Below are positions 15,394-22,138 of a stretch of 28,315 nucleotides of DNA, one piece after another (within the stretch, counting starts at the first letter, position 1; each line of letters opens with the position of its first letter). The stretch is from an uncultured Lachnospiraceae bacterium (lineage in GTDB: Bacteria; Bacillota; Clostridia; Lachnospirales; Lachnospiraceae): assembly GCA_934292725.1 (NCBI GenBank), contig CAKQXY010000045.1:1-28315 (forward strand), in the 5' to 3' direction. A program made the position numbers and the translations under genes. The notes beneath the pieces were generated by a model. It ran no database searches, was not told where the DNA came from, and saw only the letters and a list, made by a program, of their open reading frames with translations.

Positions 15394-16737
15394 ATGAGGG
15401 CAAAAAGGAAAATTGAGATACGAAAAGTAAGCTGTGTTGGACTCTGGATTACACTGCTTTTGGCAATTGCATTTGTCTTTCTTATAATACAGGGTGAGAA
15501 TGAGTTTTTTGCAATGAATGAGTCAACAGAGCAGTACATCCAAGGAGAAAAAGCAGCACAGCAGCTTGAAAAAGGCGCTGATTATCTCACAGAACAGGTG
15601 AGAATGTATGTCATGACAGGCGACACATCATATATGGACGCATATTTTGTTGAAGCCAATCAGGTTAAGAGCCGGGAAAATGCGCTTGATACATTCAAAA
15701 CATATTTTGACAAGACGGCATCCTTTTCAGCATTAAAAGCTGCTCTGGACACTTCACTGGAACTCATGACGACAGAGTATTATGCCATGCGTCTTGTCTG
15801 TGAGGCAAACGATGTCTTGCAAAGCAGTTGGCCGGACGAAATAAAGGCAGTAGAGCTTTCAAAAGAGGATGAAGAATTGTTTGATGATGAGAAGATTAAA
15901 AAGGCACAGTGCCTTGTCACAGAAGAATCGTATCAGGAAATGAAAGATTTAATGAACGAGGAAGTGACAAACTGTGAATCAAAATTGATTCGTCAGACAA
16001 GACATTATCAAGGAAAAACCATGACGATTTTTTCTAGCATGTACTCAAAATTACAAATCGGAATTGCTGTAATGGTGATTCTTATGATTGGTTCATATGT
16101 AATGATTCGCCGGCTGATTGTAAAGCCGCTTATCAGTTACGATGAAAGCATCAAGCTTGGTGAAGTCTTGCCGGTAATGGGGGCTGTTGAACTGCAAAAT
16201 CTTGCTGTCACATATAATGAAATTTATGTGGCAAACAAGGAGACAGAAAAGCTGATTCGCCATGAGGCAGAGCATGATCCACTGACAGATCTGCTAAATA
16301 GAGGTTCCTTCGACAAGCTTATTCATATTTACGAAACAGGTGAGAGCCCATTTGCGTTGATTCTTGTGGATGTGGATACATTCAAAGCGGTAAATGATAC
16401 TTTTGGTCATGGAATAGGTGACCAGATTTTAAGAAAGGTAGCATCTATCTTAAAAAAACAATTTCGAAATATTGATTACGTATGCCGAATCGGCGGAGAT
16501 GAATTTGCAGTAATCATGGTCAATTCAGCGAGTGACAAACGCTGTACGATCCAGAAGAAGATTGAGGAAGCAAACGAGGAATTGAGCAATCCAACAGATA
16601 GTCTTCCGGCAGTGTCTTTAAGTGTCGGTGTAGCATTCTCAGACAGAAAAAATCCAAAGGGTTCAATTTCTAATGATGCAGATACGGCATTGTACTACAT
16701 AAAAGAACACGGAAGACATAACTGCGGTTTTTACTGA
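15394..16737 (+). CDS. Membrane-bound diguanylate cyclase (GGDEF domain)
   Basis: 447 residues. A basic N-terminus and a membrane segment at about 13-33 lead to an outer sensor region of about 180 residues, predicted largely helical and rich in charged residues. A second membrane segment (about 219-238, IGIAVMVILMIGSYVMI) and a linker follow. The C-terminal cyclase has DPLTDLLNRGSF, the signature GGDEF at 367-371, and RNID at 358-361, the product-inhibition I-site. It should therefore make cyclic di-GMP and be feedback inhibited. The ATG at 15394 follows AAAGGAG by 5 bases; the in-frame ATG at 15364 has no ribosome site. No EAL or PilZ partner is in the window. The signal sensed is unknown. 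Confidence 0.9.
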   Translation: MRAKRKIEIRKVSCVGLWITLLLAIAFVFLIIQGENEFFAMNESTEQYIQGEKAAQQLEKGADYLTEQVRMYVMTGDTSYMDAYFVEANQVKSRENALDTFKTYFDKTASFSALKAALDTSLELMTTEYYAMRLVCEANDVLQSSWPDEIKAVELSKEDEELFDDEKIKKAQCLVTEESYQEMKDLMNEEVTNCESKLIRQTRHYQGKTMTIFSSMYSKLQIGIAVMVILMIGSYVMIRRLIVKPLISYDESIKLGEVLPVMGAVELQNLAVTYNEIYVANKETEKLIRHEAEHDPLTDLLNRGSFDKLIHIYETGESPFALILVDVDTFKAVNDTFGHGIGDQILRKVASILKKQFRNIDYVCRIGGDEFAVIMVNSASDKRCTIQKKIEEANEELSNPTDSLPAVSLSVGVAFSDRKNPKGSISNDADTALYYIKEHGRHNCGFY

Positions 16738-16835
16738 TAGCTTAAACAAAAGCTGCAAACAGCATCAAATGGTGATTGAAAAGACATTCGGGATATTGCT
16801 GTACAAAAAAGGTTAGATGAGGAGAAAAAAGTAAA

Positions 16836-17336
16836 ATGGAATTTTGGGATATTTACGATTCAGACAAAAAACAAACCGGACGCACAATGAAGAGAAATGA
16901 CTGGAATTTAAAAAACGGTGAGTATCATCTGACCGTGCTCGGTGTCATTCATCGCCCAGACGGACGCTTTTTAATTACAAGAAGAGTAATGACAAAGGCA
17001 TGGGCTCCAGGATGGTGGGAGGTTTCTGGCGGTGCTGTACAGGCAGGCGAGGATTCCAAAGTGGCAGTTGTAAGAGAAATCCGTGAAGAGACAGGTCTTG
17101 ACGTGTCCAATTGCCCTGATGGCTATCGCTTTACATATCGCCGTGACAACCCAGACGAAGGCGATAATTACTTTGTCGATGTGTACCGTTTTGAACTTGA
17201 TTTTAACGAGAGCGATTTAAAGCTTCAGGAAGAAGAGACAATGGGATATCGCTTAGCAACACTCGACGAGATCAAGGAACTAGACAAACAGGGAATTTTT
17301 CTGCATTATAGCAGTATTCAGAAGGTGTTTGAATAA
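16836..17336 (+). CDS. Nudix hydrolase
   Basis: 166 residues with a complete Nudix box, Gly66-x5-Glu72-x7-REIREETGL (to 88), which binds Mg or Mn and cleaves nucleoside diphosphate-linked compounds. The N-terminal EFWDIYDSDKKQTGR is typical of a subgroup related to isopentenyl diphosphate isomerase-like Nudix proteins, but the substrate cannot be assigned. GAGGAG lies about 10 bases before the ATG. It sits alone between the diguanylate cyclase and the hflKC promoter. No obvious terminator follows it. Confidence 0.92.
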   Translation: MEFWDIYDSDKKQTGRTMKRNDWNLKNGEYHLTVLGVIHRPDGRFLITRRVMTKAWAPGWWEVSGGAVQAGEDSKVAVVREIREETGLDVSNCPDGYRFTYRRDNPDEGDNYFVDVYRFELDFNESDLKLQEEETMGYRLATLDEIKELDKQGIFLHYSSIQKVFE

Positions 17337-17348
17337 GTAAAGAAAGCC

Positions 17349-17377
17349 TTGACAAAGAATTAACACTTTGCTATACT
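17349..17377 (+). promoter_or_regulatory. Promoter of the hflKC leader
   Basis: Perfect TTGACA (17349-17354), 17-base spacer, TATACT (17372-17377). Transcription should start near 17384, exactly at the 5' edge of the riboswitch. Confidence 0.9.
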
Positions 17378-17383
17378 ACGATA

Positions 17384-17475
17384 CAAGTAAAGGGGAGTAG
17401 CTGGTACCCGGGTATAATATCAGGCGTCAGGACGATCAGAAGATCCGCAGATATGAATAGCAAGACTTTTACTGC
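17384..17475 (+). promoter_or_regulatory. yybP-ykoY (manganese) riboswitch aptamer
   Basis: The leader contains AAAGGGGAGTAGC (17389-17401), then GTCAGGACGATC, and near its end AGCAAGACTTTTACT (to 17473). These are the conserved blocks of the yybP-ykoY class, known to sense Mn2+. P1 forms between AGTAAAGG (17386-17393) and CTTTTACT (17466-17473), eight pairs including one G-T. The 3' strand of P1 is also the 5' arm of the terminator that follows, so ligand binding should favour read-through, an ON switch. Class assignment is from recognised motifs, not a covariance search. Confidence 0.85.
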
Positions 17476-17511
17476 ATGTGTGTATTTGCCATGCAGTAAG
17501 GGTCTTTTTTT
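17463..17511 (+). terminator. Riboswitch-controlled terminator before hflK
   Basis: Arms 17463-17478 and 17490-17505 pair over 16 bp with two G-T pairs, loop of 11, then a run of T. The 5' arm contains the P1 3' strand of the riboswitch, making the two folds mutually exclusive. Confidence 0.9.
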
Positions 17512-17568
17512 ATTATCAAACCCTTTATGTCATACATACCAAGGTCCAGAAGAAAAGGAGAAAACAAA

Positions 17569-18531
17569 ATGAGCAAAAAGAAAAAAGGAGCGATTGCAGG
17601 AGTGGCAGCGGCAGTTGTCATTGTCTGTGCAGCCGGTGCAGGAAATGCGACTTATACGATTAATGAACAGGAGCAGGCAGTTGTTACGACATTTGGTGTC
17701 AGCCATGCAGTCACTGATCCGGGACTTCATTTTAAGATTCCATTTGTGCAGCATGTGACAAAGGTGAACACGACGATTCAGAGTCTTCGTATCGGTTACG
17801 ACAATAACAATGATGTGGTTTCAGATGAATCTATTATGATTACATCAGACTTTAATTTCGTTGATGTGGACTTTTATCTTGAGTACCGTGTATCTGATCC
17901 GGTAAAGGCTGTATATGCGTCGAAAGATCCAGATCTTATTTTGCAGAACATTGCGCAGAGCTGTATTCGCGCCGCAATCAGCAATTATGATGTAGATTCT
18001 GTTTTGACAACAGGCAAGGGAGAGATTCAGTCAAAAATTAAGGAAATGATTACTGAGCAGCTTGATCTTTATAATGTTGGTCTGCAGCTTGTGAATATTT
18101 CAATTCAGGATTCAGAGCCGCCGACAGCAGAAGTCATGGAGGCATTTAAGGCAGTTGAGACGGCAAAGCAGGGAAAAGAAACAAGCATAAACAATGCAAA
18201 TAAGTATCGAAATGAAAAGCTGCCAATAGCGGAGGCCGATGCCGATCAGATTTTACAGGAAGCAGAAGCAACAAAGCAGGAGCGAATCAATGATGCAAAT
18301 GCGCAGGTAGCTATGTTTAATGCTAAGTTTGAGGAATATGAGAAAAATCCAGAAGTTACTAAAAAGAGAATGTTTTACGAGGCAATGGAGGGGATATTGC
18401 CGCAGCTTCGTGTGATCATTGACGGAACAGATTCCACGACAACAATGCTTCATGAGCAATTAAATTCCGTGAGCGAACAAAATGTACAGAGCAGTACATC
18501 ATCAGCAGACAGCAGCTCAGCAAGTAAGTAA
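17569..18531 (+). CDS. hflK: HflK-like SPFH/band 7 membrane protein
   Basis: 320 residues. A lysine-rich start and one membrane segment (about 6-25) are followed by an SPFH domain (INEQEQAVVTTFGVSHAVTDPGLHFKIPFVQHVTKV) and a long charged coiled coil (about 195-270) rich in A, E and Q. The C-terminus is Ser-rich. In other bacteria HflK and HflC form a membrane cage around the FtsH protease and control which membrane proteins it degrades. The ATG at 17569 follows AAAGGAG by 8 bases; an upstream in-frame ATG at 17527 lies before the ribosome site and is rejected. It is the first gene after the manganese-type riboswitch and 19 bases ahead of hflC. FtsH itself is not in the window. Confidence 0.85.
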   Translation: MSKKKKGAIAGVAAAVVIVCAAGAGNATYTINEQEQAVVTTFGVSHAVTDPGLHFKIPFVQHVTKVNTTIQSLRIGYDNNNDVVSDESIMITSDFNFVDVDFYLEYRVSDPVKAVYASKDPDLILQNIAQSCIRAAISNYDVDSVLTTGKGEIQSKIKEMITEQLDLYNVGLQLVNISIQDSEPPTAEVMEAFKAVETAKQGKETSINNANKYRNEKLPIAEADADQILQEAEATKQERINDANAQVAMFNAKFEEYEKNPEVTKKRMFYEAMEGILPQLRVIIDGTDSTTTMLHEQLNSVSEQNVQSSTSSADSSSASK

Positions 18532-18550
18532 AAAAGAGAGGAAACCTTAA

Positions 18551-19426
18551 ATGAAAAAGACAACAAAACGAATTGTAATAGGAGTCGCAGCTTTTGTGGC
18601 AGTCATTTGCGGTCTGTCATCACTTGTAGTGACAAAGGAAAATGAATATACATTAATTATGAGATTTGGAAAGATTAACAGTATTAAAACAGAGGCCGGA
18701 TTAAGCTTCAAGGTTCCGTTTTTAGACAGCGAACAGACACTTCCAAAGGAAATTCTTTTGTATGATATGGCAGCGTCGGATGTCATCACAAAGGATAAGA
18801 AAACGATGATTGCAGACAGCTATGTATTATGGCAGATCAGTGATCCAGTATTATTTTCAAAGACATTAAATCGTTCCGTCAGCAACGCTGAAGGCCGCAT
18901 TGATGCCGCTGTATTTAACGCAACAAAAAATGCAATCAGTACCCTGACACAAAATGAAGTCATTGCTGCAAGAGACGGCGAATTAAAGGAACTTATTATG
19001 AGTAAGGTCGGAAATTCAATGGACTCCTATGGCGTAAAGATTTTAATGGCAGAGATTAAACAGCTTGACCTGCCGGAGGACAACAAGGCAGCCGTATACG
19101 AGCGTATGATTTCAGAGCGTAATCAGATCGCCGCAAGCTATCAGGCAGAAGGTGATTCAGAGGCAAAGAAAATCAGAAACAGCACAGACAAAGAGATTTC
19201 CATTATGCTTTCAGACGCAAAGGCAGAGGCAGCAAACACAATAGCAGAGGGCGAAAGCGAGTACATGCGTATTTTAGGAGATGCGTATAATACGCCAGAG
19301 CGAGCAGAGTTTTATGAATTTGACCGTGCATTAGAGGCAGCAAAGACAGCCATGAGCGGAAGCGATAAGACATTGATTCTTCCAAAAGATTCACCACTTG
19401 CATCAATCTTTATGGGAGAGGAATAA
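18551..19426 (+). CDS. hflC: HflC-like SPFH/band 7 membrane protein
   Basis: 291 residues. An N-terminal membrane segment (about 7-28) leads into the SPFH domain (TKENEYTLIMRFGKINSIKTEAGLSFKVPFLDSEQTLP), with LYDMAASDVITKDKKTMIADSYVLWQI and a coiled coil (about 185-240) containing ERNQIAASYQAEGDSEAKKIR, close to the HflC consensus. It pairs with HflK in the membrane complex that regulates FtsH. AGAGAGGA precedes the ATG, and the gene shares the hflK transcript and its riboswitch. A strong hairpin terminator follows 20 bases after the stop. Confidence 0.88.
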   Translation: MKKTTKRIVIGVAAFVAVICGLSSLVVTKENEYTLIMRFGKINSIKTEAGLSFKVPFLDSEQTLPKEILLYDMAASDVITKDKKTMIADSYVLWQISDPVLFSKTLNRSVSNAEGRIDAAVFNATKNAISTLTQNEVIAARDGELKELIMSKVGNSMDSYGVKILMAEIKQLDLPEDNKAAVYERMISERNQIAASYQAEGDSEAKKIRNSTDKEISIMLSDAKAEAANTIAEGESEYMRILGDAYNTPERAEFYEFDRALEAAKTAMSGSDKTLILPKDSPLASIFMGEE

Positions 19427-19445
19427 AAATGAAGGAATACTAGAG

Positions 19446-19495
19446 AAACAGCATCTGATTGAAATTAAGTGAATAACGATCAGATGCTGTTTTTT
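19446..19495 (+). terminator. Terminator between hflC and the convergent toxin gene
   Basis: AAACAGCATCTGAT (19446-19459) pairs with ATCAGATGCTGTTT (19479-19492), followed by more T. It serves hflC; the short A-run on the left could give weaker function for the opposite strand. Confidence 0.88.
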
Positions 19496-19506
19496 CTATA
19501 AAAATT

Positions 19507-19926
19507 TTAAGTATGACTTTTTTTATTCATTTGAATAAATTCAGCGGCAGTCATGATTTTGGGATGCTTTAATCCGGATTCAAGGAAATCTTTATCACCA
19601 GTGAGCAAAACATCTGCATTGGCGTAAAGTGCTGCTCGTAGGATGGGACGATCTTTTATATCCCGGATTTTTTCTTCTGAAATTTCTTCTTCAATAGGTG
19701 TAGGAACAACTTTTAATGTTAGCATTGCAAGTGACAAAAAAGTTTCAAGTGCATGTATTTTGTTCGGAAATTTTCGATTAAAAATACGGCGCATTTCATC
19801 AATATTTTGTTCACAGATAATGCCATGATTTGGATAACTTACTGCTTTTACAAAAGCTAAATAAGGAGTTCCTTTGCTATTTAAAGCAGCAGAAATCAAA
19901 ATATTGGTATCAATAAGAACTTTCAT
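19507..19926 (-). CDS. PIN-domain toxin of a type II toxin-antitoxin pair
   Basis: 139 residues of the PIN nuclease superfamily. It begins MKVLIDTNILISA with the first acidic metal ligand (Asp6). Later come an Asp-rich IRDIKDRPILRAA and LLTGDKDFL, the usual positions for the remaining acidic residues. PIN toxins are Mg- or Mn-dependent RNases, often acting on tRNA or rRNA. The start codon shares its A with the last base of the antitoxin stop (TAATG), so the pair is translationally coupled. The gene converges on hflC. The RNA target is unknown, and no catalytic residue appears to be missing. Confidence 0.85.
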   Translation of the reverse strand: MKVLIDTNILISAALNSKGTPYLAFVKAVSYPNHGIICEQNIDEMRRIFNRKFPNKIHALETFLSLAMLTLKVVPTPIEEEISEEKIRDIKDRPILRAALYANADVLLTGDKDFLESGLKHPKIMTAAEFIQMNKKSHT

Positions 19927-20198
19927 TATTCCTCACTTTCTGCGCGGACTTCTTTTACTAAATCCATAACAGCCTCATCGGATGTTAATCCAGTATTTTC
20001 AGCTTCATTTGCCATCTGTGCCTGGAGCAACTGCATAGCATATACAGCAGAATTGATGAGTCGGACATTGCCATTTTCAACAACAAACGTAATACGATCT
20101 CCACTAGAGATTCCGAGGATTTTACGAACATCCTTTGGAATGGTTACTTGTCCTTTTGACATAACTTTTGCATTATCAATAAATGTATTAGTAATCAT
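19926..20198 (-). CDS. AbrB/MazE-type antitoxin
   Basis: 90 residues. The N-terminal swapped-hairpin DNA-binding fold is seen in AKVMSKGQVTIPKDVRKILGISSGDRITFVVENGNVRLI, and the acidic C-terminal tail would bind and neutralise the PIN toxin. AAGGAGG lies just before the ATG on the minus strand. It is first in the operon, with a promoter and dyad at 20222-20274 that fit autorepression by the antitoxin or the complex. Confidence 0.9.
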   Translation of the reverse strand: MITNTFIDNAKVMSKGQVTIPKDVRKILGISSGDRITFVVENGNVRLINSAVYAMQLLQAQMANEAENTGLTSDEAVMDLVKEVRAESEE

Positions 20199-20221
20199 AA
20201 TAAAACCTCCTTGAAAATAGG

Positions 20222-20274
20222 AAAAGTAGGGAATATCCTACTTTTATTATATCTATATTATAAAAAATTATCAA
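20222..20274 (-). promoter_or_regulatory. Toxin-antitoxin promoter with 9-bp-arm operator
   Basis: On the minus strand TTGATA (20269-20274), 17 bases, then a perfect TATAAT (20246-20251). Directly downstream AAAAGTAGG and CCTACTTTT (20222-20230 and 20237-20245) form a perfect dyad with a 6-base spacer covering the expected transcription start. This is the expected place for an AbrB-type autorepressor to bind. Confidence 0.8.
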
Positions 20275-20300
20275 TATGAAAATTGAAAAAATATTGATTA

Positions 20301-20510
20301 AAATATCCGTTACTGTTCACGGGCAGGGTTACGAAAAGCCCTTCGGTGATGGTTTCGTCGGCGCCCCTTGTTCCCGCGGCGCCTTCCACGCATTTTTTTG
20401 TCTTAGATACTGCGTAAGCCCGCTCCCACACGGGAATCGCCTCGTGAAAGCCATCCACCGCAGGACTTTGCCATAAACATTGGTTGATCCGTGAACTGTA
20501 ACAAATATCC
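20301..20510. mobile_element. MITE-like element with terminal inverted repeats and target duplication
   Basis: The element proper is 20309-20502 (194 bp). Its ends GTTACTGTTCACGG (20309-20322) and CCGTGAACTGTAAC (20489-20502) are inverted repeats with one mismatch in 14. AAATATCC occurs directly outside both ends (20301-20308 and 20503-20510), an 8-bp target duplication. The interior is clearly more GC-rich than its AT-rich surroundings. It contains a further inverted pair (CGGTGATGG at 20344-20352 with CCATCCACCG at 20451-20460) and two GGCGCC sites. There is no transposase; the short open frames inside are taken as chance. The element fills most of the gene-free 391 bases between the antitoxin and the AraC-kinase gene. 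The parent insertion sequence family is not recognised. Confidence 0.75.
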
Positions 20511-20541
20511 GCAAAACAGGAAATGTTTTTACGGAATCATA

Positions 20542-20550
20542 TGCTACAAT
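20542..20550 (+). promoter_or_regulatory. Extended -10 promoter candidate for the AraC-kinase gene
   Basis: TGCTACAAT is an extended -10 (TGn plus TACAAT) 40 bases before the ATG and 40 bases beyond the end of the MITE. There is no recognisable -35. Confidence 0.4.
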
Positions 20551-20589
20551 GCAAGTGCAGCTGCAAAAGAAGAGAAACAGGAGGAGATC

Positions 20590-21918
20590 ATGGAAAATAG
20601 ATCATGTATTCAACAAAGTCTGGATCAGATTGAGGCAGAACTGGCATCAGAAATAAGTGTGAATGAGCTGGCGCAAAAAATAGGTTATTCAATATTTTAT
20701 TATTACCATATATTCCAGAAAGAAGTCAAAATGCCAGTCATGCAGTATATCATAAGGCGTCGTCTTTTACATGGAATTTATGAGATGAGTCAGGGCGAGA
20801 AGAAAATTGATATTGCATTGAAATATGGATTTCTGACATATGCAGGTTTTTACAAGGCATTTGTCCGGGAGTTTTCCTGCACTCCTGCGGAATATATTGC
20901 GTCAGGGCGGGCAAAAAAGCCGCATCCTATTAAGTTAGCGGAAAGGAAGCATTGTATGATGACACATAAAAAGGTAAGTGAGATTGTAAAGTATTGGGGA
21001 TTGGAAAAAGAACTGGTTTCAGATATTTTTTATGAAGGAAATGGTGAGCGGTGTGAGAATGCATTTTTTATTGGAGATGATTTTGTTTTAAAATTCACTT
21101 CCAATTTTGATGAGATGCAAAATCATATCAGTCTGGCAAAGTCATTAGAAAATGTTGGTTTGTTGACAACAGTGCCAGTAAAAACAAATTCAGGGGAAGA
21201 GTATGTATTTGACAGTGGAATTTATTTTTATTTGACAAAGCGCATCAAGGGAACAGAAGTAACGGCACAGTTCTTTTATACAGACGACACTACAATAAAT
21301 GCGGAAAGCAAGGCACGATTTATCGGAGAAATTTTAGGGCAGCTATCAATTGCGTTAAAGGATGTGCAAATGCAGGCAAAAGAAATCAATTTGTCAAATG
21401 ATATTTCAGAATGGATTTTGCCAAAGGGAAAAGAGCTTTTTCCAGAGTATGCATTGTTTCTTCCAAGAAAATTGAATGAATTAAAAGTGTTATGTGAAAG
21501 TGATAATGATGAGTTGCCGCGTCAGATTATTCACCGCGATCCAAATCCATCAAATATTCTCATGACAGACAAGCAGTGGGGCATTTTGGATTTTGATCTG
21601 GCAGAAAGAAATATTCGCATCTACGATCCATGCTATGCAGCAACAGCCATTTTATCAGAGAGCTTTGAGGTGAGTAATGATCAGAAGTTGCAGAAGTGGT
21701 GTAAAATCTATAAAAATATTTTGTACGGATATGACAGCGTTGCAAAGTTAACAAAGACAGAGTGGAAGGCTGCTCCATATGTAGTTTTGGCAAATCAGCT
21801 TGTGTGTACAATTTGGTTTTCGCAAAAAGAACAGTATCAGGAACTATATGAAATTAACAAGAAGATGACCCGGTGGATAATAGAACATTTTGATCAGCTT
21901 CGGTTTGAGGAAGATTAA
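20590..21918 (+). CDS. Fusion of AraC-type DNA-binding domain and APH-like kinase
   Basis: 442 residues. Residues 1 to about 105 are a complete AraC/XylS double helix-turn-helix (SVNELAQKIGYSIFYYYHIFQKEVKMPVMQYI, then IALKYGFLTYAGFYKAFVREFSCTPAEYI). After a basic linker, residues from about 120 form an aminoglycoside phosphotransferase/choline kinase-like fold. It has FVLKF for the ATP-binding Lys, LTKRIKG as hinge, the catalytic loop HRDPNPSN (His315, Asp317, Asn322) and the metal-binding DFD (334-336), with YDPCYAA after it. All the main kinase residues are present, so it should be active. The ATG at 20590 follows AGGAGGAG; the upstream in-frame GTG at 20491 lies in the MITE end. Such a protein might phosphorylate a small molecule and control its own or nearby genes. 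The substrate is unknown. Confidence 0.85.
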   Translation: MENRSCIQQSLDQIEAELASEISVNELAQKIGYSIFYYYHIFQKEVKMPVMQYIIRRRLLHGIYEMSQGEKKIDIALKYGFLTYAGFYKAFVREFSCTPAEYIASGRAKKPHPIKLAERKHCMMTHKKVSEIVKYWGLEKELVSDIFYEGNGERCENAFFIGDDFVLKFTSNFDEMQNHISLAKSLENVGLLTTVPVKTNSGEEYVFDSGIYFYLTKRIKGTEVTAQFFYTDDTTINAESKARFIGEILGQLSIALKDVQMQAKEINLSNDISEWILPKGKELFPEYALFLPRKLNELKVLCESDNDELPRQIIHRDPNPSNILMTDKQWGILDFDLAERNIRIYDPCYAATAILSESFEVSNDQKLQKWCKIYKNILYGYDSVAKLTKTEWKAAPYVVLANQLVCTIWFSQKEQYQELYEINKKMTRWIIEHFDQLRFEED

Positions 21919-21985
21919 ATAGTGCTATTAAAGGGTAAAAGTAATCAATTGACTGTTAAACGACATAAACAACAAAGATAAAATT

Positions 21986-22011
21986 CGGGCGGCGTAAAGC
22001 TGCCCGTTTTT
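21986..22011 (+). terminator. Terminator after the AraC-kinase gene
   Basis: CGGGCGGC (21986-21993) pairs with GCTGCCCG (21999-22006) with one G-T pair and loop GTAAA, then TTTTT. Confidence 0.88.
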
Positions 22012-22014
22012 GTA

Positions 22015-22077
22015 TTGCCGAGTTATTCAAAATTTGATAAAATAAAATTACAAAGCAAAATATGAGAAATAATCTCA
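22015..22077 (+). promoter_or_regulatory. Probable promoter of the ATPase-MATE-GH4 operon
   Basis: TTGCCG (22015-22020), 17-base spacer, TAAAAT (22038-22043). A small dyad TGAGA-AATAA-TCTCA (22063-22077) lies in the leader and may be an operator. The match is moderate. Confidence 0.45.
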
Positions 22078-22138
22078 GATAAAGGTTTCAAAAATAAAAA
22101 ACGGGATATTACGTTTTTTAAGAAAGGTGGTGCGCAAT

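Noticed and set aside
15207..15416. 69-residue open frame on the plus strand between the GH129-like gene and the diguanylate cyclase
   Set aside because: It overlaps both neighbours out of frame, has no ribosome site, and crosses the repeated 20-mer and a promoter.
20258..20514. Short open frames on both strands within the MITE
   Set aside because: They read through terminal inverted repeats and GC-rich structure, have no ribosome sites, and resemble no family.
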